From Ktedonobacterales bacterium (GTDB taxonomy: Bacteria > Chloroflexota > Ktedonobacteria > Ktedonobacterales > Ktedonobacteraceae), in contig DAIDJF010000030.1 of NCBI GenBank assembly GCA_027451525.1, forward strand, positions 1-45,800: DNA of 45,800 nt, in the 5' to 3' direction. A program made the position numbers and the translations under genes. This document shows, in pieces, positions 16,261-25,402 of this stretch (positions within the stretch are counted from its first letter, which is position 1; each line of letters starts with the position of its first letter). Under the pieces are notes generated by a model. The model did not search any database. It had not been told where the DNA came from and saw nothing but the letters and a program-made list of their open reading frames with translations.

Positions 16261-19170
16261 CTATGCCTTTGTGCGGGCAGTATGGATTGCGCGTAGGACA
16301 CGTTCTGGGTGTAAGGGCAACTGATGGATACGCATACCCAGCGCGTCGCTCACGGCATTGGCAATGGCGGGAGCCAGCGCACTCATTGCCGCCTCTGCTC
16401 CCGTCTTCGCTCCAAAGGGGCCAGCAGGATCATCGGTTTCAACCAGATAGGTGTGCAGTTCCGGCATATCTGCGGCCGTTGCAATATGATAGTTGCCAAA
16501 GTTGGTCGTCAAGGGCATACCCTGGGCACTCCAGTGTAGCTCTTCGCTGATTGTCATTCCGAATGCTTGTGCGACACTACCCTGTATCTGGGCCTCACTG
16601 ATGAGAGGATTAATCACACGTCCCACGTCAACGGCGGTGACGATTTTCAGCACGCGAACGATGCCTGTTTCTCTATCGACCTCTACCTCTACGCCTTGCG
16701 CGGCAAAAGTCGTTGGCGTCTGCGCGCTCTTCGCAGAGGCCGTTGTCATGATGTGACGACTCTCGACAGTCAAGAGATGGGTGACAACGTGCGCAACAGT
16801 GATTGTTTGTCCATTGGGAGCGATGATCGAACCCGCGCGTATTTTCAGGTTCTCTGGCATGAGATTGAACATACGGCCCGCCGCAACGAGGAGCTGGCGA
16901 CGTATTTGTTCAGCGGCCCGCTTGACTGCATTTCCACTGCTATAGAAGAGCGAGGTGACGCTGGAACCCGTACCGGCTGGCACGAGATTTGTTTCAGCGG
17001 TATGCAGATGAATCGCATCAAGAGTGAGGCCAATACCATCGGCGGCGATTTGTGCCAAGAGGGTTGAGGAGCCACTTTGAGCAGGTGCGCTGGTGAATAC
17101 ATCACAAGAACCGTCTTCGTTCATTTTCATGAGCGTGCCACAGGTGCTTTCCATCGTGTCACTCTGCAGCGCAAGGGCGATACCAACGCCGCGCCGGAGG
17201 CGGTCTGTACCACTGCGTCCACGCTGTTCACGCCAACGCACACCGTCTTCGACCAGTTGCAGACATTGAAGCAAGCCGCAACTCTCTACCAGCGCGTGTT
17301 GCTTCTTCGGTCCTGCTATCAGGGCGAGGGATTTACCGGCGGTAATCCAGTTTTTGCGGCGCAAGGCGAGTGCGTCCATGCCAAGTTGCCTGGCAACCTC
17401 ATCCATCTGACTTTCGAGAGCAAAGAACAGTTCGGGCAGACCATAGCCCAACAAGGCTCCCGATGGCGACGTATTGGTATACAGAGCCTCGGCGACAAAA
17501 CGCATATGTGGACATGGGTAGAGCGATAGCCCATGCGCAAAGCTGTCGGCCTTGAGCGTCAGTGGATGTGACCCATAGGCTCCTGTATTGGCAAGCAGCA
17601 TGACTTGTTGCGCGACAAGCGTGCCATCTTGCTTCACGCCTGTCTTGATACGGAGGACATGTTCCTGGCGCACACGGCTATTAAATTCGTCAGCGCGTGT
17701 ATAGGCGAGTGAGATAGGACGTTCAGTGGTAAATGCCAGGACAGCAGCCAGATCCTCCAGCACAATCTCCTGCTTCACGCCAAAATCGCCCCCGACCTGT
17801 GGTTGCACCACGCGAATCTTCTGCGCAGGCAAACCAAGCAGCATTGCCAGCACGCGCCGTACATGATGAGGAACCTGTGTGCTCGTGCGAACTACCAGAT
17901 ACTCATTCTCATCAAAATAAGCGATCACATTATGGTTTTCCAGGGGCGCGGGGTGTGTCTGGGCCAAAACATATTCGCCTTCAACCACCAGTTCAGACTC
18001 GGCAAAACCGCGTTCCACGTTGCCGGTATCAACACGAACATGCGTGGCGATGTTATGCGCCGCATCGCTGATCCCATAGGACTCTGACTCAGGATGCACA
18101 CGCAACGTCGTGGGTTCCAGAGCGCGGCGCACATCAAGGAGAGCAGATTGTTCATCGTATTCGACTTGAATAAGACGTAAGGCATGTTCCGCAATCTCAG
18201 GGGTTTCGGCGGCAACAACGGCAACACGATCACCCAAATAGCGCATACGATAGTCGAGGCAGTAGCGGTCATGTGGCCCTTCATCGTTATTGCGTTCAAC
18301 GCTCGAATACGCGACACGCGGCACATCTTTATACGTCAGGACAGCATGGACGCCAGGGAGTGCTTTAGCCTCAGAAACATCTATAGAGCGAATGACGGCA
18401 TGTGCATAAGGACTGGTAAGGATACGCGCGTAAAGCATCTCTGGTGGGTGTAGATCGGCGGCAAAGGCAGAGCGACCAGTGGCGAGTTTTACCGCATCTA
18501 CGGCAGGTGCTGCCTTGCCGACGACATTCAAAGCAGTACTGCTATTGCGCAGGGCTGCCATCTGGCCCGTTGTCCCCATGCCGACCACACTAATTTTACC
18601 CGTCGTGCTGGTAACGCCATTGACTGAGACAGAGCGCAATTTCCCCGTTACCTGCGCGGGAATAGGCTCTTCACGGGCAGATGCTGTCGTTTCTATGGGT
18701 GCAACCTTTTCGCCACGTAGCACGGCAGCGGCACGTAACACGGCCTGCACGGGTTTGACGTAGCCACCACAGCGACAGAGATTGCCAGAAAGGGCTGCAC
18801 GTACATCTTCTTCACTGGGATGTGGGTTGCGCTTGAGCAACGCATACACGGAAAGTAACATCCCCGGAGTACAGAAGCCACATTGTACGGCTCCCACTTC
18901 GATAAAGGCCTGCTGTAAGGGGTGCAATTGGCGTGCAGTCCCTAATCCTTCAACGGTGGTCAATGTGCAACCCCCTGCTTGAGCGGCGAGCATGGTACAG
19001 CTTGGGCGGGCCATGCCATCGACGAGTACAGTACAGGCACCGCATTCGCCCGTTTCACAGCCTTGTTTGACGCTTGTGCAGTTCTCGCGCCTCAACACCG
19101 CGAGCAGCGTTTCATTAGGGGCAATATTCAGACTCTCGACCACTCCATTTAACCGCAGTTCCAGGTCCAT
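16261..19170 (-). CDS. Fused [2Fe-2S] and molybdenum-cofactor subunit, xanthine dehydrogenase family
   Basis: A 969-residue protein joining two subunits that are often separate. Residues 1-150 are the iron-sulfur part: a plant-type ferredoxin cluster site (C38, C43, C46, C58) and the helical second cluster site (C97, C100, C132, C134; QCGFCTPGM and LCRCGGY). A linker of about 60 residues leads to the Mo hydroxylase part, from ATGRSAFAADL at about 230, through QVGGDFGVK to the C-terminal FGAKTGAEAAMSALAPAIANA, where the catalytic Glu of the family (usually in KGxGE) is kept although the preceding Gly is Ala. With adenine deaminase and the FAD subunit upstream it probably oxidises hypoxanthine and xanthine to urate. 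It begins directly after the FAD-subunit stop. Confidence 0.9.
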   Translation of the reverse strand: MDLELRLNGVVESLNIAPNETLLAVLRRENCTSVKQGCETGECGACTVLVDGMARPSCTMLAAQAGGCTLTTVEGLGTARQLHPLQQAFIEVGAVQCGFCTPGMLLSVYALLKRNPHPSEEDVRAALSGNLCRCGGYVKPVQAVLRAAAVLRGEKVAPIETTASAREEPIPAQVTGKLRSVSVNGVTSTTGKISVVGMGTTGQMAALRNSSTALNVVGKAAPAVDAVKLATGRSAFAADLHPPEMLYARILTSPYAHAVIRSIDVSEAKALPGVHAVLTYKDVPRVAYSSVERNNDEGPHDRYCLDYRMRYLGDRVAVVAAETPEIAEHALRLIQVEYDEQSALLDVRRALEPTTLRVHPESESYGISDAAHNIATHVRVDTGNVERGFAESELVVEGEYVLAQTHPAPLENHNVIAYFDENEYLVVRTSTQVPHHVRRVLAMLLGLPAQKIRVVQPQVGGDFGVKQEIVLEDLAAVLAFTTERPISLAYTRADEFNSRVRQEHVLRIKTGVKQDGTLVAQQVMLLANTGAYGSHPLTLKADSFAHGLSLYPCPHMRFVAEALYTNTSPSGALLGYGLPELFFALESQMDEVARQLGMDALALRRKNWITAGKSLALIAGPKKQHALVESCGLLQCLQLVEDGVRWREQRGRSGTDRLRRGVGIALALQSDTMESTCGTLMKMNEDGSCDVFTSAPAQSGSSTLLAQIAADGIGLTLDAIHLHTAETNLVPAGTGSSVTSLFYSSGNAVKRAAEQIRRQLLVAAGRMFNLMPENLKIRAGSIIAPNGQTITVAHVVTHLLTVESRHIMTTASAKSAQTPTTFAAQGVEVEVDRETGIVRVLKIVTAVDVGRVINPLISEAQIQGSVAQAFGMTISEELHWSAQGMPLTTNFGNYHIATAADMPELHTYLVETDDPAGPFGAKTGAEAAMSALAPAIANAVSDALGMRIHQLPLHPERVLRAIHTARTKA

Positions 19171-20166
19171 CTATACTCGCTCTCTTCCTAGTTTGCCTGT
19201 ACTACCAGATCGCCTTGTCATGACGGTGCGCCAATGGGCAATCTTCATCGCCTCAGTAAGTGCCTGATGCGCCAGGGGAACGCTACAGATACGTCGATAG
19301 CCGCTGCTGGCCTGCGGGTCTGAGGGAGGACGAAATTCTACTAATCCGTGATGCAAAATAGTAAGCAGTTGAGCCTCTTCTGCTATATTTTCGATTGGCT
19401 GTCCCTCCAATTGCCGCTCTACCGCATGCACGCGCATGGGTTCCATATTGATGCCGCCGAAGACCAGACGGGCCTTCTGGCATATGCCCTCTTCAAACGC
19501 TACAACGGCAGCAACATTGAGTAAGGCATGATCGCTCTCGGTACGAGCAATGCGCTGGAATGAAGCACCAGCACTATAATTTATATGCGGCAAGATAAGT
19601 TCAATAATCAGTTCGCCCTGCTTACGCTCCTCAGCGACACTACTACAGGCCAAATGCCGCTCCTGTTTGCCTCTATAAACCACGCCCGACAATGGGAAGC
19701 CAGGGCGGTCGGCGGTGCCACCACTCAAATTGACTTGAGTTTTGGAACCGGAGCGTACTACGACCTCGGCATCTACGGCGACGAGTGCGGTCCGTACATC
19801 GGCTTGAGAAGCGATACCCGTCGCGAGTGTACCGCCGATTGTTGCACTATTACGTATCTGTTGTGAGGCTGATGAGTAGCGTGCCGCTTTGATCAGTATA
19901 CCCAGAGCATATTCTTTGAGAGCGGGCGAATCGACAATCTGTTGCAATGTCGTCATGGCACCAATACGAGTCACCTGCGCATCTTCCGAAATATAGGATA
20001 AGCCAAGATCGCGCAGGTCAACGACAGCCTCAATGCTCTCATCATCTAAAGCAAGGAGATATGTCCCACCAGCCAGAGGGACGGTTTTTACATCGAGACG
20101 CGCTAATAAAATCAGCGCGTCATCGATGTATTCGGCCCAGTGATATTCAACCAGGTTGAGTAGCAT
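19171..20166 (-). CDS. FAD-binding subunit of the molybdenum hydroxylase (CoxM/XdhB type)
   Basis: A 331-residue flavoprotein subunit that passes electrons from the Fe-S/Mo chain to NAD or another acceptor. AGGTYLLALDDESIEAVVDLRDLGLSYI matches the first FAD-binding motif of the CoxM family, and QQIRNSATIGGTLATGIASQADVRTALVAVDAEV the second (TIGGN/T...P/ADxxxxLxALDA). The C-terminal domain ends in SGYRRICSVPLAHQALTEA, the usual YRR region. ATG with AAAGG 9 nt upstream; 5 nt after the adenine deaminase stop, so one transcript. Confidence 0.9.
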   Translation of the reverse strand: MLLNLVEYHWAEYIDDALILLARLDVKTVPLAGGTYLLALDDESIEAVVDLRDLGLSYISEDAQVTRIGAMTTLQQIVDSPALKEYALGILIKAARYSSASQQIRNSATIGGTLATGIASQADVRTALVAVDAEVVVRSGSKTQVNLSGGTADRPGFPLSGVVYRGKQERHLACSSVAEERKQGELIIELILPHINYSAGASFQRIARTESDHALLNVAAVVAFEEGICQKARLVFGGINMEPMRVHAVERQLEGQPIENIAEEAQLLTILHHGLVEFRPPSDPQASSGYRRICSVPLAHQALTEAMKIAHWRTVMTRRSGSTGKLGRERV

Positions 20167-20171
20167 GCGTA

Positions 20172-21926
20172 TTACCTTTGCAATGGTAGCAACGTAAATG
20201 TTTCGACATCAATCAATCCTCGATCCGTCAATTTGAGCGAGGGAATTACCGAAAGCGAAAGAAAGCTCAACGTCATACAAGGATGCTCTAATTGGCAGCC
20301 AAGTTCAGTTGCAGTCGCATCCAAAACGCGCAACTGTGCGACTAGATCGTGCGCAGGCAACGGCGAGACTAACCCGCCATAGGGCAACGGTACACGCGCA
20401 CGCACCTCGCCATCCACAACACAGACAAATCCACCACCTATCTCTTGCAAGGCATACGCGGCACGCACAATATCACAATCATCCACGCCCGCGATCACTA
20501 AATTATGCGCATCGTGCGCAACACTTGAGGCTATCGCCCCCTTTCTCAAGCCAAATCCTTTGACCAGACCTAGCCCTACCCGCCCGCTAGCATGGTGACG
20601 CTCTATGACTACAAGCTTCAGGAGATCACTTGCTGGATTGGCGACAATCGCACCATCCTGAAGTAGAGCCTCTGCTTCTAAATGGAGCGTGGTAATCTGG
20701 CCCGGTTCAATGCCAATCACATTGACCAGACCGGGTTTCCCTGGTATGCGCAGATCAGCCTCTGTCAACATGCCAATATGCACAGTGTCCAGAACGCTAC
20801 TCGCCACGTCCGCACTCACAATGGCTGGTTCTTCCGTATTCAGTAGTACACTATTCTGTGCCACCAACACGCCGTCTTTATAGACTGACTCGACACGGAA
20901 CTGCGCGAGATCATCCAGCACGATGATGTCTGCCACACAACCAGGGGCAAGCATACCGCGCTCATAAAGGCGGAAATACTGCGCAGTGTTGTATGAGGCA
21001 AGACGAATCGCCTCTACTGGATCCAGGCCCAACTCGATGGCACGACGGACCATTGAGTCGATATGACCGCGCGTGGTCAAATCCTGCGTGTCACGGTCGT
21101 CAGTGACAAAGAAGACACGCGGCGGATGCATTTCCTGCACAAGAGGGAGCAAGGTATCGAGATTACGTGCGGCTGACCCTTCGCGAATCATCAACCACAT
21201 ACCCAGGCGAATGCGCTCACGCGCCTGTTCAAGTGTCGTGCATTCATGGTCAGACATCACACCCGCAGCAGCATAAGCACACAAATCGCGTCCGCTCAAT
21301 CCCGGAGCATGTCCATCTACAACCAGCCCATGACGCAGCGTTGCCTCAATCTTTGCCAGCACCTGTTCATCGCCCTGTAGCACGCCGGGCATATTCATCA
21401 TCTCTGCCAGACCACGCACGCGCTCATCTTCTAAAAGCGGCAGGAGGTCTTCGGCTTTCAACACGCGGTAGGGGCTTTCATAGGCAGAGGCAGGCACGCA
21501 GGAGGAAAGCATCACATATGATGTGAGAGGCAAATTCTTACCCGACTCCAACACGTAGCGGATACCTTCAATGCCCAGCACGTTCGCAAATTCATGCGGA
21601 TCAAGCATAACCGTCGTGACACCACGCGGAACTACCAGACGCGCAAATTCGGGCAACACCAGCATGGTGCTCTCAATATGCATATGTCCATCAATAAGGC
21701 CCGGGGCAAGCCAACGGCCTTCCAAGTCGCGCTCTACCAGCCCGCGATAGCCACCTGTCGTCCCAGGAGCGATTGTGCTGATACCAGCTATATAGCCATC
21801 CACGATAGCAATATCGGCTTGATAGCATTCGCCACTACACACGTTGACCAGTTTACCATTATGTAACACGAGGTCCGCTGGAAGTTCCCCGCGTGCAACC
21901 TGAATTCGTCGTCGCAGTGTATCCAT
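20172..21926 (-). CDS. ade: Adenine deaminase
   Basis: A 584-residue amidohydrolase-superfamily enzyme that turns adenine into hypoxanthine and ammonia. LAPGLIDGHMHIESTML holds the metal-binding HxH (81-83) and the E-S that mark the Ade group; VTTVMLDPHEFANVLG, GLVVDGHAPGLSGRDL, SDHECTTLEQARERI and FVTDDRDTQDL follow in family order. The C-terminal domain with VASSVAHDAHNLVIAG and the pair SDxDC-like DDCDIV is typical of the long Ade form. The ATG at 21926 has GGAGGT 7 nt upstream, better than the in-frame ATGs further up. First gene of the purine operon. Confidence 0.93.
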   Translation of the reverse strand: MDTLRRRIQVARGELPADLVLHNGKLVNVCSGECYQADIAIVDGYIAGISTIAPGTTGGYRGLVERDLEGRWLAPGLIDGHMHIESTMLVLPEFARLVVPRGVTTVMLDPHEFANVLGIEGIRYVLESGKNLPLTSYVMLSSCVPASAYESPYRVLKAEDLLPLLEDERVRGLAEMMNMPGVLQGDEQVLAKIEATLRHGLVVDGHAPGLSGRDLCAYAAAGVMSDHECTTLEQARERIRLGMWLMIREGSAARNLDTLLPLVQEMHPPRVFFVTDDRDTQDLTTRGHIDSMVRRAIELGLDPVEAIRLASYNTAQYFRLYERGMLAPGCVADIIVLDDLAQFRVESVYKDGVLVAQNSVLLNTEEPAIVSADVASSVLDTVHIGMLTEADLRIPGKPGLVNVIGIEPGQITTLHLEAEALLQDGAIVANPASDLLKLVVIERHHASGRVGLGLVKGFGLRKGAIASSVAHDAHNLVIAGVDDCDIVRAAYALQEIGGGFVCVVDGEVRARVPLPYGGLVSPLPAHDLVAQLRVLDATATELGCQLEHPCMTLSFLSLSVIPSLKLTDRGLIDVETFTLLPLQR

Positions 21927-22187
21927 AAACAGCACCTCCATCACGTAACAATCAGCGTTAATTATTCACAGTACAGTACTTATACAACATTGGCAACATA
22001 CTAACAGATTTTAGCCATAACGTCGAGTTTACCCCTACTTCTTGGCAATGACTTTTCAGGGAACCTTATTCAGACACGAACGACGCGCCCCGATACCCGG
22101 CTCTCGTGTTATACTTAAGAGAGAATAAGGATTGTGAGTTTGCCCGGCGTATACTGCCCATCGCATTAAGAAAGGGAACATTTCATC

Positions 22188-22388
22188 ATGGCAAAATTCG
22201 GCACGACACTGGCGAAAGCCACGCTGCTGACGGTTGGAGCATTTATCGGTGCGCTACTTGCCCGTTGGTGTGATCAATTCCTTGTCGCGCGCTCTACACG
22301 GCAAGCCGACCATGACCGTGACCGTTATGCACAGGGATTGGGACCCCTTGAGCAGGTACGCCCCAAGAACGATGTGCGCAAGTTCTAA
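22188..22388 (+). CDS. Small membrane protein, function unknown
   Basis: A 66-residue protein with one hydrophobic segment (ATLLTVGAFIGALLARW, about 10-26) and a charged tail rich in Asp and Arg. AAAGGGA lies 10 nt before the ATG. I recognise no family. It may be exported to the membrane with the tail in the cytoplasm. It precedes the URO-D-family gene by 74 nt and may share its transcript. Confidence 0.55.
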   Translation: MAKFGTTLAKATLLTVGAFIGALLARWCDQFLVARSTRQADHDRDRYAQGLGPLEQVRPKNDVRKF

Positions 22389-22462
22389 TTTTGCCAACAC
22401 ACATTCCTGTATCTGGTATAGCACAGCATTAGAGGAGTTTTTCATAGAGAAGGTTCTTGCAT

Positions 22463-23431
22463 ATGACACATACAATGACCGCAACCGAGCGCGTTCAAGC
22501 TGCTCTGCGCGGGGAACCAGTAGATCGCGTTCCTTTCTGCTTCTGGCATCACTTTAAGGAAGAGACACAAGATTCGGGCGACCGTCTTGCCGCAGCCACG
22601 CTGGATTTCTTCCACAAAAAGTTCGATCTTGACATCATTAAGATTATGCCTGATCTTCCCTATCCTGTTCCTGCACAGGCACTGACCAGCGCAGCACAAT
22701 GGCGCGACCTACCACGTCTGACACTCGACACACCTGCGTTTCAGCAGCAACTACGCTGTATTCGTACCTTGCGTGCACAACTGGGCAATGAGTATCCAAT
22801 CATCCTCACACTGTTTAGCCCGACAACATATTTAGTACGCTATATGGGTATGGGCATGCAGCATGCTATTGCCGAGGCACGTCGTGATCCAGAGTCTTTT
22901 ACGCAGGGACTGGCACTAGTAGCAGACAATCTCCGTACATTAATGCAAGCAGCTATCGAGGCCGGGGCAAGCGGGATTTTCTTCTCCTGCATGGCGGCAA
23001 CCAGTACAGATTTTAGCAAAGATGAATACACGCGCCTCTGTCGTCCCTCCGACCTACAAGCCTTAGAGGGTGCCAACGCGGGCTGGCTCAACATCATCCA
23101 CGTTCATGCCGACCCGGTGCAGACAGATGAAGAGATCTACTTTGACCTCTTCACCACTTATCCCATTCAGGTCCTCAGTTGGAGCGATCGTCTGACGGGA
23201 CCTAGTCTGAGCGAGGCACTTACAATGACCGATAAATGTCTCATGGGCGGTCTGGCAGAGCGTGGTCCACTGGTACACGGCGGCGAGATTGAACTGGAAA
23301 ACGAGATCATGGGCGCAGTGGCGCAGACGAAAGGCCGCCGTCTGATTCTCGCTAACGGGTGTTCTATTCCTGACGATACGCCCGAACACTGGCTCCATAT
23401 TGCGCGTCGTCTGGTCGATAATCTACACTAA
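22463..23431 (+). CDS. Uroporphyrinogen decarboxylase (URO-D) family protein
   Basis: A 322-residue TIM-barrel protein. MTATERVQAALRGEPVDRVPFCFWHHF is the standard N-terminus of URO-D family members, with the Arg-rich substrate segment; FDLDIIKIMPDLPYP, AGASGIFFSCMAAT, IIHVHAD and a C-terminal LILANGCSIPDDTPEHWL complete the fold. HemE itself would have a different N-terminal pattern (PVWxMRQAG), so this is more likely one of the HemE/MtaA-like proteins of unknown substrate, some of which are methyltransferases. No genes for corrinoid proteins are adjacent. I use the ATG at 22463 with AGAAGG upstream, not the TTG six bases earlier. Confidence 0.85.
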   Translation: MTHTMTATERVQAALRGEPVDRVPFCFWHHFKEETQDSGDRLAAATLDFFHKKFDLDIIKIMPDLPYPVPAQALTSAAQWRDLPRLTLDTPAFQQQLRCIRTLRAQLGNEYPIILTLFSPTTYLVRYMGMGMQHAIAEARRDPESFTQGLALVADNLRTLMQAAIEAGASGIFFSCMAATSTDFSKDEYTRLCRPSDLQALEGANAGWLNIIHVHADPVQTDEEIYFDLFTTYPIQVLSWSDRLTGPSLSEALTMTDKCLMGGLAERGPLVHGGEIELENEIMGAVAQTKGRRLILANGCSIPDDTPEHWLHIARRLVDNLH

Positions 23432-23870
23432 CATCCTGGCCTAAAACATACGGCACGAGTGGGGAGCCATGGTGCTCCCCACATCGCCTTAAAAGGCAAC
23501 CGCAGTATCGCAGGGTTTTCCCACCTCAGCACGGTATAATGGTGACAATGGGCGTGATGATCGTGGTGAAAAATTTCATCCGCATACCACGCAGGTTGCG
23601 TAGGTGCACGATAACGTTTGACAGAGCAGTATGCAGGTTGTTGTAGATACAAGTATATAACCTATCAATTTCCAGATATGCAAACAGACGAATAATAGAG
23701 TGTCCCCCTATAACCTCTGGGCAATCACAAATCATCCGCGTCACAATAGAGTAACCCTGCTCCGTACTAACATGTGGGATTTGTTAATGCTATAAGCAAA
23801 AACATCTTTCACAGATCTACCACATTGAATAACGTTTTACATTTTTACATTTGCAAAGGAGCAGATACAC
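23432..23870. other. Intergenic region with a hairpin, no gene seen
   Basis: A 9-bp hairpin (GTGGGGAGC / GCTCCCCAC, 23459-23482) stands 28 bp past the URO-D-family stop but has no T-run, so it is only a possible terminator. Around 23550-23582 is a stretch that resembles 12390-12421 and includes the identical 14-mer AAAAATTTCATCCG. The last 100 bp are AT-rich and presumably contain the promoter of the propeller gene, but I find no clear -35/-10 pair. Confidence 0.6.
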
Positions 23871-25013
23871 ATGACAAAATGGCGCATACTGGCAATATTA
23901 ACCAGTACAGCGATGCTCATTCTCGCACTTTTTGCTACTAGCGCGGTCACGTTTGCGCAGAGTGATGACCATGCCAGCACAATCAATCAACTACACACGA
24001 TCAGCGTCGTCGGCAGCACTGCCAATATCTTAGACGCGCATGGGAACCCAATCACAGTTGATGCCAACCCATATGGTATTGCTATTGCGCCTGCTGGGAC
24101 ACCATCAACAGGTCAACCGGGTGTCCTGGGACCAGGAGATATCGTCGTAAGTAATTTTGGAGCAAACGATACAGGCACAACGCTTGTGCGTTTCCCCATG
24201 GGCAAAGGCATGGGTCAGCTTTTCAACACGCCAGATCCAGGCACAAACGGTCCAGCGGCCGAGGCATTCAATGCGCGCGGCAACGACTGGGTTGCCAACT
24301 ACAGCGGTAATAACGTGCAGATTTTCACGCCTAGCGGAGTAGCGGTCGTCACCATCACTAGCCCTCTCTTCGATAAACCCTGGGGACAAGCCTTCAATGG
24401 CGGCACACCCAACCCTAATGATGGTTCTATCGCGGCTTTCTTCTCGACCAATGCAGGCAATGGCACAATTGACCGCATCGACATCATCCCCGTGAACGGC
24501 AAACCAACCTTCAAAGTCTTCCAGATTGGGCAATTCCCCTATGGTAGCCTTTCCAATGTGCCGATTATTGCACCACAGGGCATGGCTTGGGTTCCAACAT
24601 GGACGTGGGATGACAAGACCTATCAAGATGTACTGTTCGTTGTAGATCCGGCGCGCAACCGCATCGCGGCCTTCCCCAATAGCAGCACGATCAACACGAC
24701 ATCGATGCTTTCTACCGATCAGGGTATCACGGTCTTCCGGGGTGGTCCATTGCGTATTCCCGCAGGTCTGGCAATCAATCCAATCAATGGGGATCTACTG
24801 GTTGTCAACCAGGCCAATAATAAACTGGTTGAGATCAACCCCAATGAGGGTGAGGTTGTCGGCACACGTGTGCTCGACCCCAATCCCGTCAACCCCATCA
24901 CGGGCGCAAATTCTGCTCTCTTTGGTATCGCTGCCACAACAGACAGCTACGGCAACCTGCTCGTCTACTTCACCGACGACAACAGCAACACGCTGAATCT
25001 GCTGAGCAAGTAG
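23871..25013 (+). CDS. Secreted beta-propeller (NHL-like) protein
   Basis: A 380-residue exported protein. The signal peptide (KWRILAILTSTAMLILALFATSAVTFAQS) ends near residue 30 with a probable AxA-type cleavage at TFA-Q. The mature part has repeated blades with ANPYGIAIAP, GPGDIVVSNFG, AFNARGNDWVANYSGNNVQIF, IAPQGMAWVP, DVLFVVDPARNRIAAF, IPAGLAINPINGDLLVVNQANNKLVEINP and LFGIAATTDSYGNLLVYFTD-type strands, consistent with a six-bladed NHL propeller similar to TIGR03118-type proteins. No enzyme motif. It lies alone; AAAGGAG is 10 nt before the ATG, and a strong hairpin follows. Confidence 0.75.
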   Translation: MTKWRILAILTSTAMLILALFATSAVTFAQSDDHASTINQLHTISVVGSTANILDAHGNPITVDANPYGIAIAPAGTPSTGQPGVLGPGDIVVSNFGANDTGTTLVRFPMGKGMGQLFNTPDPGTNGPAAEAFNARGNDWVANYSGNNVQIFTPSGVAVVTITSPLFDKPWGQAFNGGTPNPNDGSIAAFFSTNAGNGTIDRIDIIPVNGKPTFKVFQIGQFPYGSLSNVPIIAPQGMAWVPTWTWDDKTYQDVLFVVDPARNRIAAFPNSSTINTTSMLSTDQGITVFRGGPLRIPAGLAINPINGDLLVVNQANNKLVEINPNEGEVVGTRVLDPNPVNPITGANSALFGIAATTDSYGNLLVYFTDDNSNTLNLLSK

Positions 25014-25033
25014 TTCACACAAGGCTTGGTTCT

Positions 25034-25089
25034 TGAGAAGAACCTGGAAGGTATGACTATCTGAGGTCATACCTTCCAGGTTCTTCTCA
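25034..25089. terminator. Perfect 24-bp hairpin after the propeller gene
   Basis: The arms 25034-25057 and 25066-25089 are perfectly complementary, with an 8-nt loop (TATCTGAG). It begins 20 bp after the stop codon. The T-run after it is weak, but the stem is long enough to act as a strong end to the transcript and it insulates the vWA/tubulin-like operon downstream. Confidence 0.75.
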
Positions 25090-25317
25090 TATTACGAGCA
25101 GAAGCATGTCTTCATAAAAGAGAGACATCGCATAATATAGTGGCAATCAGACATGTGATTTTGCCATCATTCGATATATTTGTATGCATTACATAACTAT
25201 CTTCGTCTTTCTTAAGAGAATGGCATAGGCAACAGAGAGGAATTTTCTTATCGTTAGCTTTTTATTAACACGCAAAATTCTATGCGTAAACAACGCGTTC
25301 AATTTTACATATCTATT

Positions 25318-25346
25318 TTGAATATTGTTCACTTTAGTGTTATTAT
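25318..25346 (+). promoter_or_regulatory. Candidate promoter of the vWA/tubulin-like operon
   Basis: TTGAAT (25318-25323), a 17-bp spacer and TATTAT (25341-25346) lie about 57 bp before the ATG at 25403. The surrounding 25090-25402 gap is AT-rich and otherwise empty. Confidence 0.5.
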
Positions 25347-25402
25347 TATTACAACAAGTAACTTTTTCAAGTCAAACGATGATCACTAGAAAGGAGTCTT
25401 TC

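Noticed and set aside
24105..24626. 173-codon minus-strand frame
   Set aside because: Opposite the propeller gene, with Cys/Arg-rich composition typical of shadow frames.
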